From: Abyssalbus ytuae
GTDB taxonomy: Bacteria; Bacteroidota; Bacteroidia; Flavobacteriales; Flavobacteriaceae
DNA length: 64,000 bases
NCBI RefSeq assembly: GCF_022807975.1
Contig: NZ_CP094358.1
Span: 930,001-994,000 of the forward strand
Reading direction: 5' to 3'
The translations under genes were made by a program, and so were the position numbers. Shown here piece by piece: positions 47,144 to 59,527 of this stretch; position 1 is the first letter of the stretch, and the number at the start of each line of letters is the position of its first letter. The notes beneath the pieces are model-generated. The model made no database searches. It was not told where the DNA came from and was given only the letters and a program-made list of their open reading frames with translations.

Positions 47144-50100
47144 TTATAGGATAATTTGTAAACCAAAATTAAAAACCTTCTGGGTGGGATATCCCAATCC
47201 ATTTCCTCCCATCTCTACATCCCACATCTTAAACTTACTGAATGACAATAAGTTGGTTCCTGAAAAATAGAGCCTGAATGTTTGTATACCCCATTTATCG
47301 TAAACTAATGCTCTTGGCAAAGAATAACCGAATTCTACCTGTTTTAACCTTAGAAAAGCACCATTTCTCATAAACCAGGTATTTCTTACCTTATTGTTAT
47401 CAACAACGGTAGGTGATAACCTGGGCCATAAGGCATAAATATCCTGATTGTCTTCAGACCAATGACTATCTGCATAAGCTTTTAATAAGGCATTATTTCT
47501 AACATTCAGCTCACCTGCAAAAGGAGATGTTGCTTCGGGATCAATCCAAAAGGACACCCTGGCTGCCCCCTGAAAAAAGGCCGATACATCAAAATCTTTA
47601 TACCCCATGGAAAATCCGGCTCCATATACAATTTCAGGTACTGTTGGGTATCCTATTGGCACCTCATCTCTAAAGTCTATGACACCATCTTTATTTACAT
47701 CCCTGTATTTAATATCTCCTGCACCGTAAATTCCAAACTGTTGGGGAGAGTTAAGAACTTCAGCCTCATCAACAAATAGCCTTTCTGCAATATATCCCCA
47801 TTGCTGGTTTATAGATTGACCTACCCGCGATAACCATTGTGAATCAGGATTTTCGGCTTCTTCATATACTTTAAATTTGCCTGTTGCATAAGTAAAATTT
47901 GCTCTTCCGGCAAACCACCATGAATTACCAAAATCCTGGTTATAATCTATAGAAAAATCAAACCCTTCACTTTCTGCTTCCCCAACATTTGCCCGTACTG
48001 AGGCTTCCAGACCCATGCTGGCTGGTATATACGCCCTATTCATTAAAATATTTTCTCTCCGTTCAGAAAAAACATCAGCTATGATTTTTACCTTGTCATT
48101 AAAAAGGTTCATTTCTATACCTATATCTGTTTTCTTGGCCAGTTCCCAGGTAATCTCCCTGTTTTCATACCGGTCAATGCTTACGCCTGGCCTGAAATAA
48201 TCCAGGTCACTACCAAACGTATATCCTCGGTCTCCGTTATCCAGATTTACCTGGGATAAATAAAAGAACCTGTCATCCCGGTCCCCAATAGCATCATTCC
48301 CTACCAAACCATAACTCGCCCTGATTTTGAACAGACTAATTATCGGTTTCAATACTTCAAAGAATGGCTCTTCGGAAACTGTCCATCCTATACCGGCAGA
48401 GGGGAAAAACCCAAATCTGTTATTTTTTGAAAATCTTTCTGAACCATTGTATCCAAAATTAAATTCGGCAAAATACTTACGTTTAAAAGCGTAGGAAAAT
48501 CTTCCGGAGACCCCCATATTTCTATACGGTAATGATTTTTGAAGACTCTCAGTGTTATTTCGCAAAGAGGATCTCATATTATATACTAATAAACCGGCAA
48601 TATCGTGGATTTCATTAAATGTCCGGGTATAGTCAACAGCCCCTTCCAGATAAAAGCTTGTATATACATTGGGGGTTTCTTCAGAAAAGTTTAAATATTC
48701 CCTCCCTGATTCTTCATTTAAAGGAGTAAGGGTGTATGTATCGGTATCTTCATCATAAAAATAGATCTTATAAAAATAAGGCTGATATTCCCTTACTATA
48801 CTAAAATCGGAATTACGGGTAGTATTTAAAAGTAATCTTGCTTTAAGCCCCCCGGTTATTACAGATAAATCTTGCTTTACTTCCAACTGAGATAACAGTA
48901 ATGTTTTACTGTATTGTTTATACCCCCTTACCAAATCGGAATAAGGATTTAAATAAGTCCCTTCGCCTGCGTTACCAAATAAAATATGGTTGGTCTCTAA
49001 ATTAGCTTCATCCGGTTGGTAGTATTTGGGAAATAAAACAGGATTGGTTTCCCTTATTCTTGTATAAATATCAGCACCACCGTATTTAGGCCCTGTATAA
49101 TCTTCATAGGCTCCGTTATTTCTAAGTATTATCTCAGTGGTTTTGGTCAAATCAATATTAATATTTGACCTGACAGATAGTTTATTAAGACTGATATTAT
49201 TATTAAAATTGTTTCTTTTATCTACTTTCAGCAAACCCTGATCATTAGTATAGGAGGTAGCCAGATAATAGCGTACTGTATTACCTCCTCCACTAATATT
49301 GAAATTAACTCTTTGATTATTAGTATAATCCTTCAACAGTTCCTTTTGCCAGTCTACAGCAGGGTAAACCATGGGGTTTTTACCTGCTATGGTATTTTGA
49401 ATTTTCTTCTCCGTGTAGGGTTCCCCCCCAATTAACCCGAACATAACTCTTCTGGTTCTGAAGGCCTCATTGTGTAGTCTCATGTAAGTAATCGGATCTG
49501 CAAACTCTACATTCTTCGTAGCGGTAGAAATAGAATTTTCATAACGAACCGAGACTTTCATTTTTCCGGCTACTCCGGATTTTGTGGTAACCAGTATAAT
49601 TCCATTGGCTCCCCTGGCTCCATATATTGCTGTGGCTGTAGCATCTTTAAGAATTGAAAAGCTGGCTATGTCATCAGGTTGCAACCTGGAAAGGTCATCT
49701 ATTGTTAGTTCAACCCCATCAATTAAAATTAACGGATCCTTTTTATATCCAAAGGTTGTAACACCCCTTATAAAAAATTCAGCATTGTCTGCTCCTGGTT
49801 CACCGCTTCTTTGATATGATATCAAACCAGAAAGGCGTCCGGCCAAAGCGGTGGTTAAATTACTTGAAGGTATTCTTATTTCTGCCGGAGTTATGGATTC
49901 AACCGAACTTACAAGAGTACTTTTTTTCTGTGTACCAAATCCCATGATTACCACTTCATCCAGAATTGCCGTATCCTCCTCTAAAGTTATATTTAAATAG
50001 GTATTTCCGTTTATAGGCACTTCTTTTGTTTTATAACCTATGTATGAAACTACCAGTATGGCATTTTGATTAGAAATTTTTAATGAAAATTTTCCATCAA

Positions 50101-50599
50101 AATCAGTTTGAATACCATTATCGGTCCCTTTTTCAATTAAACTGGCACCGGGTAATACCTGCCTGTTAGTATCATTAACAATCCCCTCTACCAAAAACTG
50201 CTGCTGAAAAAAATTGTTAGTTTGCTTTGAAGAATCCTTGCCTTGTTTAAGTACAATTTGTTTTTTAATTATTTTAAACGTAATTTTTGTATCCTTAAAT
50301 AATTTGCTTAAAATGGAAGATATATCTTCATTATGAGCATTCACAGATACTCTTCTTTTATAATTTATATGTTCATAATCGTATATGAATTTAAAATCTG
50401 TTAAAGACTCTATTTTGTCTAAAACTTTTTCTACACTAACCTGTTCAAGATTTATTGAAATTTTTGTTTTTTGTGCGTAAGTATCGTTTGCCTGAAGCTG
50501 AAATAACGAAACTATTAAAAATAAGGTGGTTAATTTCATTCTTAATGTCACATTTAAAGGAAAAGAATCCCTCTCCTTTAACCCACGTATTTTTTTCAT
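47144..50599 (-). CDS. SusC-like TonB-dependent receptor with STN signal-transduction domain
   Basis: Outer-membrane importer that probably also senses its substrate. The 1151-residue protein has a signal segment (TLFLIVSLFQLQANDTYAQ, ending near residue 43), then an STN domain (about 48-115; ISINLEQVSVEKVLDKIESL, FKFIYDYEHINYKRRVSV) which contacts FecR-type anti-sigma factors in the periplasm. A carboxypeptidase-regulatory-like domain (about 133-210), plug (about 220-330; DATATAIYGARGANGIILVTTK) and beta-barrel follow. The plug and barrel are highly similar to the SusC at 2291, which lacks STN. FecR and the ECF sigma genes lie directly upstream, completing the trans-envelope switch. The 135-base gap before it holds a plus-strand hairpin with a T-run. 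Confidence 0.95.
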   Translation of the reverse strand: MKKIRGLKERDSFPLNVTLRMKLTTLFLIVSLFQLQANDTYAQKTKISINLEQVSVEKVLDKIESLTDFKFIYDYEHINYKRRVSVNAHNEDISSILSKLFKDTKITFKIIKKQIVLKQGKDSSKQTNNFFQQQFLVEGIVNDTNRQVLPGASLIEKGTDNGIQTDFDGKFSLKISNQNAILVVSYIGYKTKEVPINGNTYLNITLEEDTAILDEVVIMGFGTQKKSTLVSSVESITPAEIRIPSSNLTTALAGRLSGLISYQRSGEPGADNAEFFIRGVTTFGYKKDPLILIDGVELTIDDLSRLQPDDIASFSILKDATATAIYGARGANGIILVTTKSGVAGKMKVSVRYENSISTATKNVEFADPITYMRLHNEAFRTRRVMFGLIGGEPYTEKKIQNTIAGKNPMVYPAVDWQKELLKDYTNNQRVNFNISGGGNTVRYYLATSYTNDQGLLKVDKRNNFNNNISLNKLSVRSNINIDLTKTTEIILRNNGAYEDYTGPKYGGADIYTRIRETNPVLFPKYYQPDEANLETNHILFGNAGEGTYLNPYSDLVRGYKQYSKTLLLSQLEVKQDLSVITGGLKARLLLNTTRNSDFSIVREYQPYFYKIYFYDEDTDTYTLTPLNEESGREYLNFSEETPNVYTSFYLEGAVDYTRTFNEIHDIAGLLVYNMRSSLRNNTESLQKSLPYRNMGVSGRFSYAFKRKYFAEFNFGYNGSERFSKNNRFGFFPSAGIGWTVSEEPFFEVLKPIISLFKIRASYGLVGNDAIGDRDDRFFYLSQVNLDNGDRGYTFGSDLDYFRPGVSIDRYENREITWELAKKTDIGIEMNLFNDKVKIIADVFSERRENILMNRAYIPASMGLEASVRANVGEAESEGFDFSIDYNQDFGNSWWFAGRANFTYATGKFKVYEEAENPDSQWLSRVGQSINQQWGYIAERLFVDEAEVLNSPQQFGIYGAGDIKYRDVNKDGVIDFRDEVPIGYPTVPEIVYGAGFSMGYKDFDVSAFFQGAARVSFWIDPEATSPFAGELNVRNNALLKAYADSHWSEDNQDIYALWPRLSPTVVDNNKVRNTWFMRNGAFLRLKQVEFGYSLPRALVYDKWGIQTFRLYFSGTNLLSFSKFKMWDVEMGGNGLGYPTQKVFNFGLQIIL

Positions 50600-50612
50600 A
50601 TTTTTGTTATGT

Positions 50613-50684
50613 ATTTTTGGTGGTTAATAAATTTAATCACTCTTACAATCGGAAGATGTTCGCAGCATCTTTCGATTTTTTTAT
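50613..50684 (+). ncRNA. Candidate antisense small RNA opposite the SusC leader (speculative)
   Basis: On the plus strand, a perfect TAnnTTTG element (TATTTTTG, 50599-50606) with TTTA about 18 bases upstream precedes a hairpin (50647-50677) ended by seven T residues. A second TATTTTTG lies at 50612-50619. A transcript of about 50-70 bases would be antisense to the 5' leader of the STN-type SusC. In Bacteroides, DonS-type antisense RNAs occupy this place in ECF/anti-sigma-controlled PULs. No homology is claimed; only position, orientation and signals match, and AT-rich DNA gives chance promoter matches. Confidence 0.35.
50647..50684 (+). terminator. Hairpin with T-run oriented against the surrounding genes
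   Basis: Arms 50647-50658 (AATCGGAAGATG) and 50666-50677 (CATCTTTCGATT) pair over 12 positions with one G-U pair on the plus strand, loop of 7 bases, then TTTTTTT overlapping the stem end. Read on the minus strand the pair becomes an A-C mismatch and no T-run follows, so the structure is a proper terminator only on the plus strand, although fecR and susC are on the minus strand. Confidence 0.7.
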
Positions 50685-50734
50685 ATATTAATTTTGTGTG
50701 TATAGTTTACTTATTTCATAGGCATTAATAAATA

Positions 50735-51874
50735 TTAGTTAATTATTATTTGGTTATTTATTATTGTATAGCTAATTCCGTAATACTCTTTAAAAACTTC
50801 AAATACTTCTTCAATAGTTTCTATATCAAAACTTGCTGCTATATATTTCTTACCTAATTCACTATTATTATTAGTAATTTCAACATTGTAATGTCTCTCT
50901 AACTTTTTTATAATATTATTAAATGTTGTGTGTCTAAAAATAATCTTGCCATCTAACCATGCCGTGTGCATTTCTATATCAGCTTTTTCAATATTTATTT
51001 TGTGTTGATTTTTGTTCCAAGATGCTTTTAATCCCGGGGTTAATATAACAGAAGATTCAAGAGTATAAGGAACTTCTTTTTCATAAATACTTACTGATCC
51101 TTCAACTAATACGGTATTTATATTATTATCTTCAGGATATGATGATACATTAAATTGTGTTCCCAAAACCCTTATATTAATTTCATTAGAGTTTACAATA
51201 AACGGGGAACTATAATTCTTTTTTACGTTAAAATAGGCTTCTCCCTTTAAAAACACCTGACGATGCTGACCTTTAACGAACTCAACAGGATATTTCAATG
51301 AAGAGCCTGCATTTAAATTTACTATAGTACTATCTGACAGCACGATCTCAAAATGTTTTCCGTAAGGTACCCTCAAAGTGTTATAAACCAATTCTTCGGT
51401 TTTGGTATTAATAGCTGCTTCTTTTCTATAAATTAATTGACTGCCTTTTTGAGTACCAACTAAGTTTCCATTTTTATCAACTACATTTAATGAACCTTCC
51501 TCTTTTATTATCTCTATATTACCGTTATCTAATTGAATTGTTATATTTTCATCAGGAATTACAAGCTGGGGATGCATGGGAAAAAAAATCTTTTGGCATA
51601 CAAAACCCAACCCTATAAAAATTACAGCAACTGCAGCATATTTGAGATAAGATTTTAAAAAGTGACTTTTCTTTTTTCTTTTATAAATCTTAGATTCAAT
51701 ACTCAACCACGAGTTTTTCTTAAATACTTCCTCATCTCCTAATAATGATTCAACCCAATTGTTATTTTTGCCCTGATAAGAATTAAAAAAGATATCTAAT
51801 AACTCTTGCTCCTCTGCAGAGCACTCATTATTAACGTATTTTTTAAAGAGTTTTTTTGCTTCTTTTTTATTCAT
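50735..51874 (-). CDS. FecR-family anti-sigma factor
   Basis: Inner-membrane regulator that holds the ECF sigma factor until the STN domain of the neighbouring SusC signals substrate. The 379-residue protein has a cytoplasmic N-terminal helical region (about 1-75), one membrane segment (YAAVAVIFIGLGFVC, about 78-95), a periplasmic FecR domain (about 165-265; LRVPYGKHFEIVLSDSTIVNLNAGSSLKYP, split here across the fold, and GEAYFNVKK, VLGTQFNVSSY) and the C-terminal DUF4974 domain (about 305-379; FNNIIKKLERHYNVEI). It sits between the sigma gene (131 bases) and susC (135 bases). Confidence 0.93.
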   Translation of the reverse strand: MNKKEAKKLFKKYVNNECSAEEQELLDIFFNSYQGKNNNWVESLLGDEEVFKKNSWLSIESKIYKRKKKSHFLKSYLKYAAVAVIFIGLGFVCQKIFFPMHPQLVIPDENITIQLDNGNIEIIKEEGSLNVVDKNGNLVGTQKGSQLIYRKEAAINTKTEELVYNTLRVPYGKHFEIVLSDSTIVNLNAGSSLKYPVEFVKGQHRQVFLKGEAYFNVKKNYSSPFIVNSNEINIRVLGTQFNVSSYPEDNNINTVLVEGSVSIYEKEVPYTLESSVILTPGLKASWNKNQHKINIEKADIEMHTAWLDGKIIFRHTTFNNIIKKLERHYNVEITNNNSELGKKYIAASFDIETIEEVFEVFKEYYGISYTIINNQIIIN

Positions 51875-52005
51875 CTCTTTTGAATAATATGCATGGAAAA
51901 AATGTTGTTGTTAATAGTAAGTAACAAAAAACGATAGGGAGTACACTTTAAATATTGACTTTTTTTATCATTTATTTAAAAAAGAGTATGGAAAAATATC
52001 AAAAA

Positions 52006-52593
52006 CTAAATTAAATTGCCTAAAATTGATGATAAGGAAATAAAGCTAATGACATATCCCTGTTCATGAAGATCTTTTTTAATACTGGAAAGAGCTTTGG
52101 AAATTTGATTTTTTACTGCCTGAATTGAAATTTTTAATTCTTCTGAAATTTCTTTATGAGATTTATTCTGGTATCTACTCAATTCAAAAATTTCCTTACA
52201 TCGCTTAGGCAATTTAAGATATGAAATGTAAACAGCTTCTTCAAGCTCATCATATTCCATTTTTTTTGAGGCATTTAAAGATACATCTATGATATTTAAC
52301 CTGGTAATATCTTCATTAGAAATTTTCTGATCTCTAAAATAATTACACAATTGGTATTTAACCGCTCTAAATAAATAAGATTTAATATTGGTTATTTTAG
52401 CCTCTTTTCGTTTGGACCAAAGGTCAATAAAAATATTTTGAATAATATCTTCACATACTTGTTTATTTTTTAAAACATTAAATGCATACACAAACATTTT
52501 AGAAGAGTACATATCATGTAATACTTTAAATGCATGTGAATTATCAAGGGCTATTTGCTCAAAAAGCTCTTTATCACTATATGATTTTAACAT
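52006..52593 (-). CDS. ECF RNA polymerase sigma factor (FecI-like, Bacteroidota type)
   Basis: Directs transcription of the adjacent SusC-SusD quartet when released by FecR. The 195-residue protein has sigma region 2 (about 10-85; SKMFVYAFNVLKNKQVCEDI, QNIFIDLWSKR) and region 4 (about 120-175; LPKRCKEIFELSRYQNKSHKEISEELKIS is the helix-turn-helix, split here only for reading). A short hydrophobic tail follows. It is transcribed in the same direction as fecR and susC, the usual sigma/anti-sigma/receptor order in Bacteroidota PULs. Why this start: it gives standard family length, and no in-frame Met precedes it closely. Confidence 0.93.
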   Translation of the reverse strand: MLKSYSDKELFEQIALDNSHAFKVLHDMYSSKMFVYAFNVLKNKQVCEDIIQNIFIDLWSKRKEAKITNIKSYLFRAVKYQLCNYFRDQKISNEDITRLNIIDVSLNASKKMEYDELEEAVYISYLKLPKRCKEIFELSRYQNKSHKEISEELKISIQAVKNQISKALSSIKKDLHEQGYVISFISLSSILGNLI

Positions 52594-52826
52594 TTTAAAT
52601 TGGCCTATATCCTTTTTCTAACTGTTGAGGGATTTACAATATTAAGTAAATTTTGTAAATCTTTAATTTCTTAAAAGGTAATTATATCTTTTAACACACA
52701 GAATTTATTGAAGAATAAAAAAAATCCTCCTTCAATTTTTTAATGATATAAAAAATAAGCTCTACTTATTCTTTTCTAAAATGTTAGGAAGTAAAAGGTA
52801 TAAGTGTAATTCATAAAAAAGTAAAA

Positions 52827-53087
52827 TCACCATATGTCATCCAATTCGTAAACTTCTATTTTAGAAAATGAAACAGAGCCATTTTTAATGGGGAAGAGCA
52901 ACCATTTACGTTCTGCTTTTACTTTTATTTTTGCTATACCTATTTCCTGTATGGGTAAAACCGAATAAGCAGCAAAGGATTTATTTAATTGAGCAGTCAG
53001 AACATATAAAACAAATATGATCAAATAAGAAATTTGTCTGCAACTCTTAATCCACTTTCGTTCGTAAAAAAAACCAGATACATACAT
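52827..53087 (-). pseudogene. Small secreted ORF, probable remnant of a larger gene
   Basis: Starting at ATG 53087 gives 86 residues, seven bases after the stop of the preceding gene; the longer frame from 53171 would run inside that gene. The product has a hydrophobic signal-like segment (ISYLIIFVLYVLTA) and then about 50 residues ending in KWLLFPIKNGSVSFSKIEVYELDDIW and a stop. The PIKNG pattern recalls the first beta strands of domains that begin some larger secreted Bacteroidota glycosidases (for instance of GH32 type), so I suspect a truncated gene. No continuation is visible in the next 230 bases. It may also be a genuine small protein. Confidence 0.4.
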
Positions 53088-53094
53088 AAACTTT

Positions 53095-54783
53095 TTATTT
53101 TTTAAGTATACGCTTTGAAAAATCCAATTTAATAGCATTATCGGTTGGTGATATTCTAAAAATCTCTCCATCTCCCGGTGTTGAAAAGTTCCCTTTTATT
53201 GCATTGAATGAATATTTTCTTCCCTGGAATTCGGAAATTATATGATTTTCATTAATTGATATAAAGGGTAATTCTTCTTTTTTGGGAGAGGTAAAATCTA
53301 AAAACCAGTCAATCCCGGTAATGCCTTCAGTTTCAATTTCTATGGTTTTCTCATTCAATGTAAGAATTAAGGATCCCTCAAATGTGGATAGCGGCCACAG
53401 GATTTGGAGTGTCCCGGTTTCAGGGCTTGTAACAATAGGAGTTTTCCCTTTTAATAGTTTCTTCTCTCCATTTTTAATCACATAACACCGAATGCCGGCC
53501 AATTGTTCAGAAGTACTCCAAAGATATCCGTCGACAATTGGCTGCGTAAAAAACAATGCCTGGCTAGATTCTAGTTTTTTATCCAGATATGGAGACTCTA
53601 TATCTTCATCAAACATATGAATATCACGTATACGAAGAGTTCCATCTTCCCATAAAAAATTTGTTCTAAAAAAACGACTGTTAAACCAAACCGTTTTATA
53701 ATTGCTCCCCTGTATATCTTCTGTAACAGTAACTGAAGTAGCAGGTGTTACTTCATATTTTTTTCTAAACCATTCACCAGATTCTTTCAAAGTTTCCACT
53801 TTTATTTTTGCTTCATCTCTTAGCTTAGCTATCAAAGGCATCTGAATTTCAAAACCATTTTCCATGTTTTTCCATGTAAATGAATTTTCCTGACCAGCCT
53901 GTACATAAGCAAATTCCATAGCTTCACCATTTATAAATTCTTTAAAATACCATTCTACCCACTCTCTATTTCCCCCTGCATCTTTATAAACAGGCTCTAA
54001 CGTTATTACTCCCTGACGATCTGACTCTAACCCTGTATCGTACTGTCTTACCGGATCACTTCCCAACATTCTGAAAACCGGCACGGGTATCTGATTTTTT
54101 TTATTTTGAGCTGGCATATAGGAATTTTTTATGCTGGGATAATAAGCCTGATTCCAGTACCCACCCCACAAGGTGTATCCATCAGTACCATATTGATCTT
54201 TACAATTGGCAGAAGCTACAATATGATATTTTTGGTATAAATAGTTTAAGGTATAAGTATCAATAAACCAGGAAGCAACTGACCTGGGATAATAACCAAA
54301 TATCTTCTTAAAATCTTCCATATAAATATCAGCTATTTTTTCTCTTTCGGCGGGTGTATATCCTGTCGAAAAACCAACATCAGCATGCCAATCCCACAAA
54401 TAACGTCCCCTCCAGTTAAGTCCTGCTTTCTCAACCAAAGGTTGTGGGATTTCCCACCAGGCTCCTATTTCAACAGAATCTCGAGGGAGCTGTTTTAGTA
54501 GTTCCTGGTAATGTTTATTCATTAATGCATCATATTGCAGCAAAAAAGTGCCTTTTAAACGATACTTCTTCATCAATTCAACCTGCTTATAAACGGTTTG
54601 ATAAAGAACATCCTCCGTGATAGTTGAATCTCTAGGTTCAAGCAGCCTAATAAAATTCACAATATTTACAATTTTAGGCTTAGAACTTGTATTGTCTTTA
54701 TATTTTTTACAGGAAAAGAAGAAAAAGAGACTTAAACCAGTTAAAAAAATTGTTAATAATACAATTGAATCTTTCTTCAGCAT
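53095..54783 (-). CDS. Secreted lipoprotein with possible polysaccharide-deacetylase-like barrel; family uncertain
   Basis: Not recognised with confidence; it recalls the uncharacterised DUF3863/DUF3864 pair of Bacteroidota, stated from memory. The 562-residue protein has a lipoprotein signal (LFFFFSC). Residues about 40-300 look like a NodB/GH57-type irregular barrel: VNFIRLLEPRD, YRLKGTFLLQYDALM, EIGAWWEIPQP, WDWHADVGFSTGYTP (His-Asp region) and YYPRSVASWFIDTYTLNYLY, with alternating strands and helices. The C-terminal part is beta-rich. Its start is 199 bases from the divergent GH2 gene; the shared gap holds a LacI-type palindrome, so both may belong to the regulon. A carbohydrate-active role is likely from context, but the reaction is unknown. 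Confidence 0.55.
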   Translation of the reverse strand: MLKKDSIVLLTIFLTGLSLFFFFSCKKYKDNTSSKPKIVNIVNFIRLLEPRDSTITEDVLYQTVYKQVELMKKYRLKGTFLLQYDALMNKHYQELLKQLPRDSVEIGAWWEIPQPLVEKAGLNWRGRYLWDWHADVGFSTGYTPAEREKIADIYMEDFKKIFGYYPRSVASWFIDTYTLNYLYQKYHIVASANCKDQYGTDGYTLWGGYWNQAYYPSIKNSYMPAQNKKNQIPVPVFRMLGSDPVRQYDTGLESDRQGVITLEPVYKDAGGNREWVEWYFKEFINGEAMEFAYVQAGQENSFTWKNMENGFEIQMPLIAKLRDEAKIKVETLKESGEWFRKKYEVTPATSVTVTEDIQGSNYKTVWFNSRFFRTNFLWEDGTLRIRDIHMFDEDIESPYLDKKLESSQALFFTQPIVDGYLWSTSEQLAGIRCYVIKNGEKKLLKGKTPIVTSPETGTLQILWPLSTFEGSLILTLNEKTIEIETEGITGIDWFLDFTSPKKEELPFISINENHIISEFQGRKYSFNAIKGNFSTPGDGEIFRISPTDNAIKLDFSKRILKK

Positions 54784-54877
54784 TTTTTTAAGTTGATATT
54801 GATTATAAGGTTAATTTCTTTTTTAAATAAAAAAAGGATATATTATCTTATTCTAATTATTAAGCGATTAATTTTAG

Positions 54878-58570
<3,693 letters not shown>

Positions 58571-58620
58571 AGTATTCCGGAAAAAGTATTAAAAAAACAT
58601 ATTTCCACTCGTTCTAAGTA

Positions 58621-58664
58621 AAAAACCAAAACCAAAGGAGCTTCTCCCTCCGGTTTTGGTTTTT
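58621..58664. terminator. Bidirectional terminator between convergent genes
   Basis: AAAACCAAAACC (58621-58632) pairs with GGTTTTGGTTTT (58651-58662); the loop contains a short inner GGAG/CTCC stem. A T-run follows on the plus strand (after GH2), and A residues before it give T residues on the minus strand (after the small lipoprotein gene). It lies 50 bases after the GH2 stop and 13 before the end of the minus gene. Confidence 0.75.
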
Positions 58665-58675
58665 AATATTTGTGG

Positions 58676-59515
58676 CTACTGCTTTATATAGGTAGAAGTA
58701 TAATCACCATAACCAAAAAGAGCATCATTATGTTGTAATGTTAATGTACCGGAATTTTCATCCCAGGTTCCGCCTGTAATGCATCCGATACCATAGTTAC
58801 CGCAAAAACTCAAATCATCAGACGCTAACACTTCACCACAAACAATAATAATACTTCCCGAATTCACCAATCCTGAATTGGAAGTACAATACTGAAGTAA
58901 GCCGCCATCCGCTGTGGAAAGATCCCATCCTCCCTCTTCATTTTTAGTAATGGTAATACCGGATACCTGCGGGTCACACACACTGTTGGTCATGATATAT
59001 GTCCCGTTCAGGTCTGCAAAACATATATAACTTATATTAACTACAGAGGTCTTGCCGGTGTCACTTATCACTAATTTATTCGAATCTGATGAAATAGTTG
59101 TGATATTAAATGCCAACACCTTTTCTTCCGGAGCCTGGATACCTGCGGTAAATATGGTAACAGGTATGGTTGTGCTGTATTCATTCTCTTCATTTAAAAC
59201 CACAGAAGTGGTTGGCAATGAATAATTCACCCCATCAACAGCAGTTGTTTTGTTATTGTCTATTTCTATATTTACTGTGATATCTCCTTTAAAAGTTTCT
59301 CTTCCGGGTCCACGAAGATCAATAGTAAGATTATATGTCTTGGCTTCACCGTCAGTTTCAAAAGGAGCTGTAACTTCTGTCCGCGCAAAAGTTATAAAGT
59401 CAGGACCTGTGCCAAAATCGGTTTCATCATCATCCAGTAAACATGAACTTAGTACTGCTGTGCTTACAAAAAGCAGAAATATGGGTTTCAGGTATTTGAA
59501 TATATCTATTTTCAT
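58676..59515 (-). CDS. Small lipoprotein with DUF1735/DUF4843-like beta domain
   Basis: Third gene of the right-hand SusCD locus; probably a surface accessory protein, function unknown. The 279-residue protein has a lipoprotein signal (AVLSSCLLDDDETDFG, with acidic residues after the Cys favouring surface export). Residues about 35-165 form an immunoglobulin-like beta-sandwich (YNLTIDLRGPG, DGVNYSLPTTSVVLNEEN, IPVTIFTAG) of the kind seen in Calx-beta or DUF4843 domains. The rest (about 165-279) is a separate beta domain with five cysteines (YICFADLNGTY, GGTWDENSGTLTLQHND) resembling C-terminal parts of similar PUL lipoproteins. It lies 12 bases after the SusD-like gene. Confidence 0.75.
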   Translation of the reverse strand: MKIDIFKYLKPIFLLFVSTAVLSSCLLDDDETDFGTGPDFITFARTEVTAPFETDGEAKTYNLTIDLRGPGRETFKGDITVNIEIDNNKTTAVDGVNYSLPTTSVVLNEENEYSTTIPVTIFTAGIQAPEEKVLAFNITTISSDSNKLVISDTGKTSVVNISYICFADLNGTYIMTNSVCDPQVSGITITKNEEGGWDLSTADGGLLQYCTSNSGLVNSGSIIIVCGEVLASDDLSFCGNYGIGCITGGTWDENSGTLTLQHNDALFGYGDYTSTYIKQ

Positions 59516-59527
59516 AATGTATCTGTT

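Noticed and set aside
52707-52736. Seven-bp inverted repeat followed by T residues on the plus strand
   Set aside because: No plus-strand gene precedes it, the stem is short and the 16-base loop is large; likely chance.
53088-53171. Upstream extension of the small remnant ORF into the preceding gene
   Set aside because: The extension is an alternative frame of the 53095-54783 coding region; the Met at 53087 starts a normal signal-like segment.
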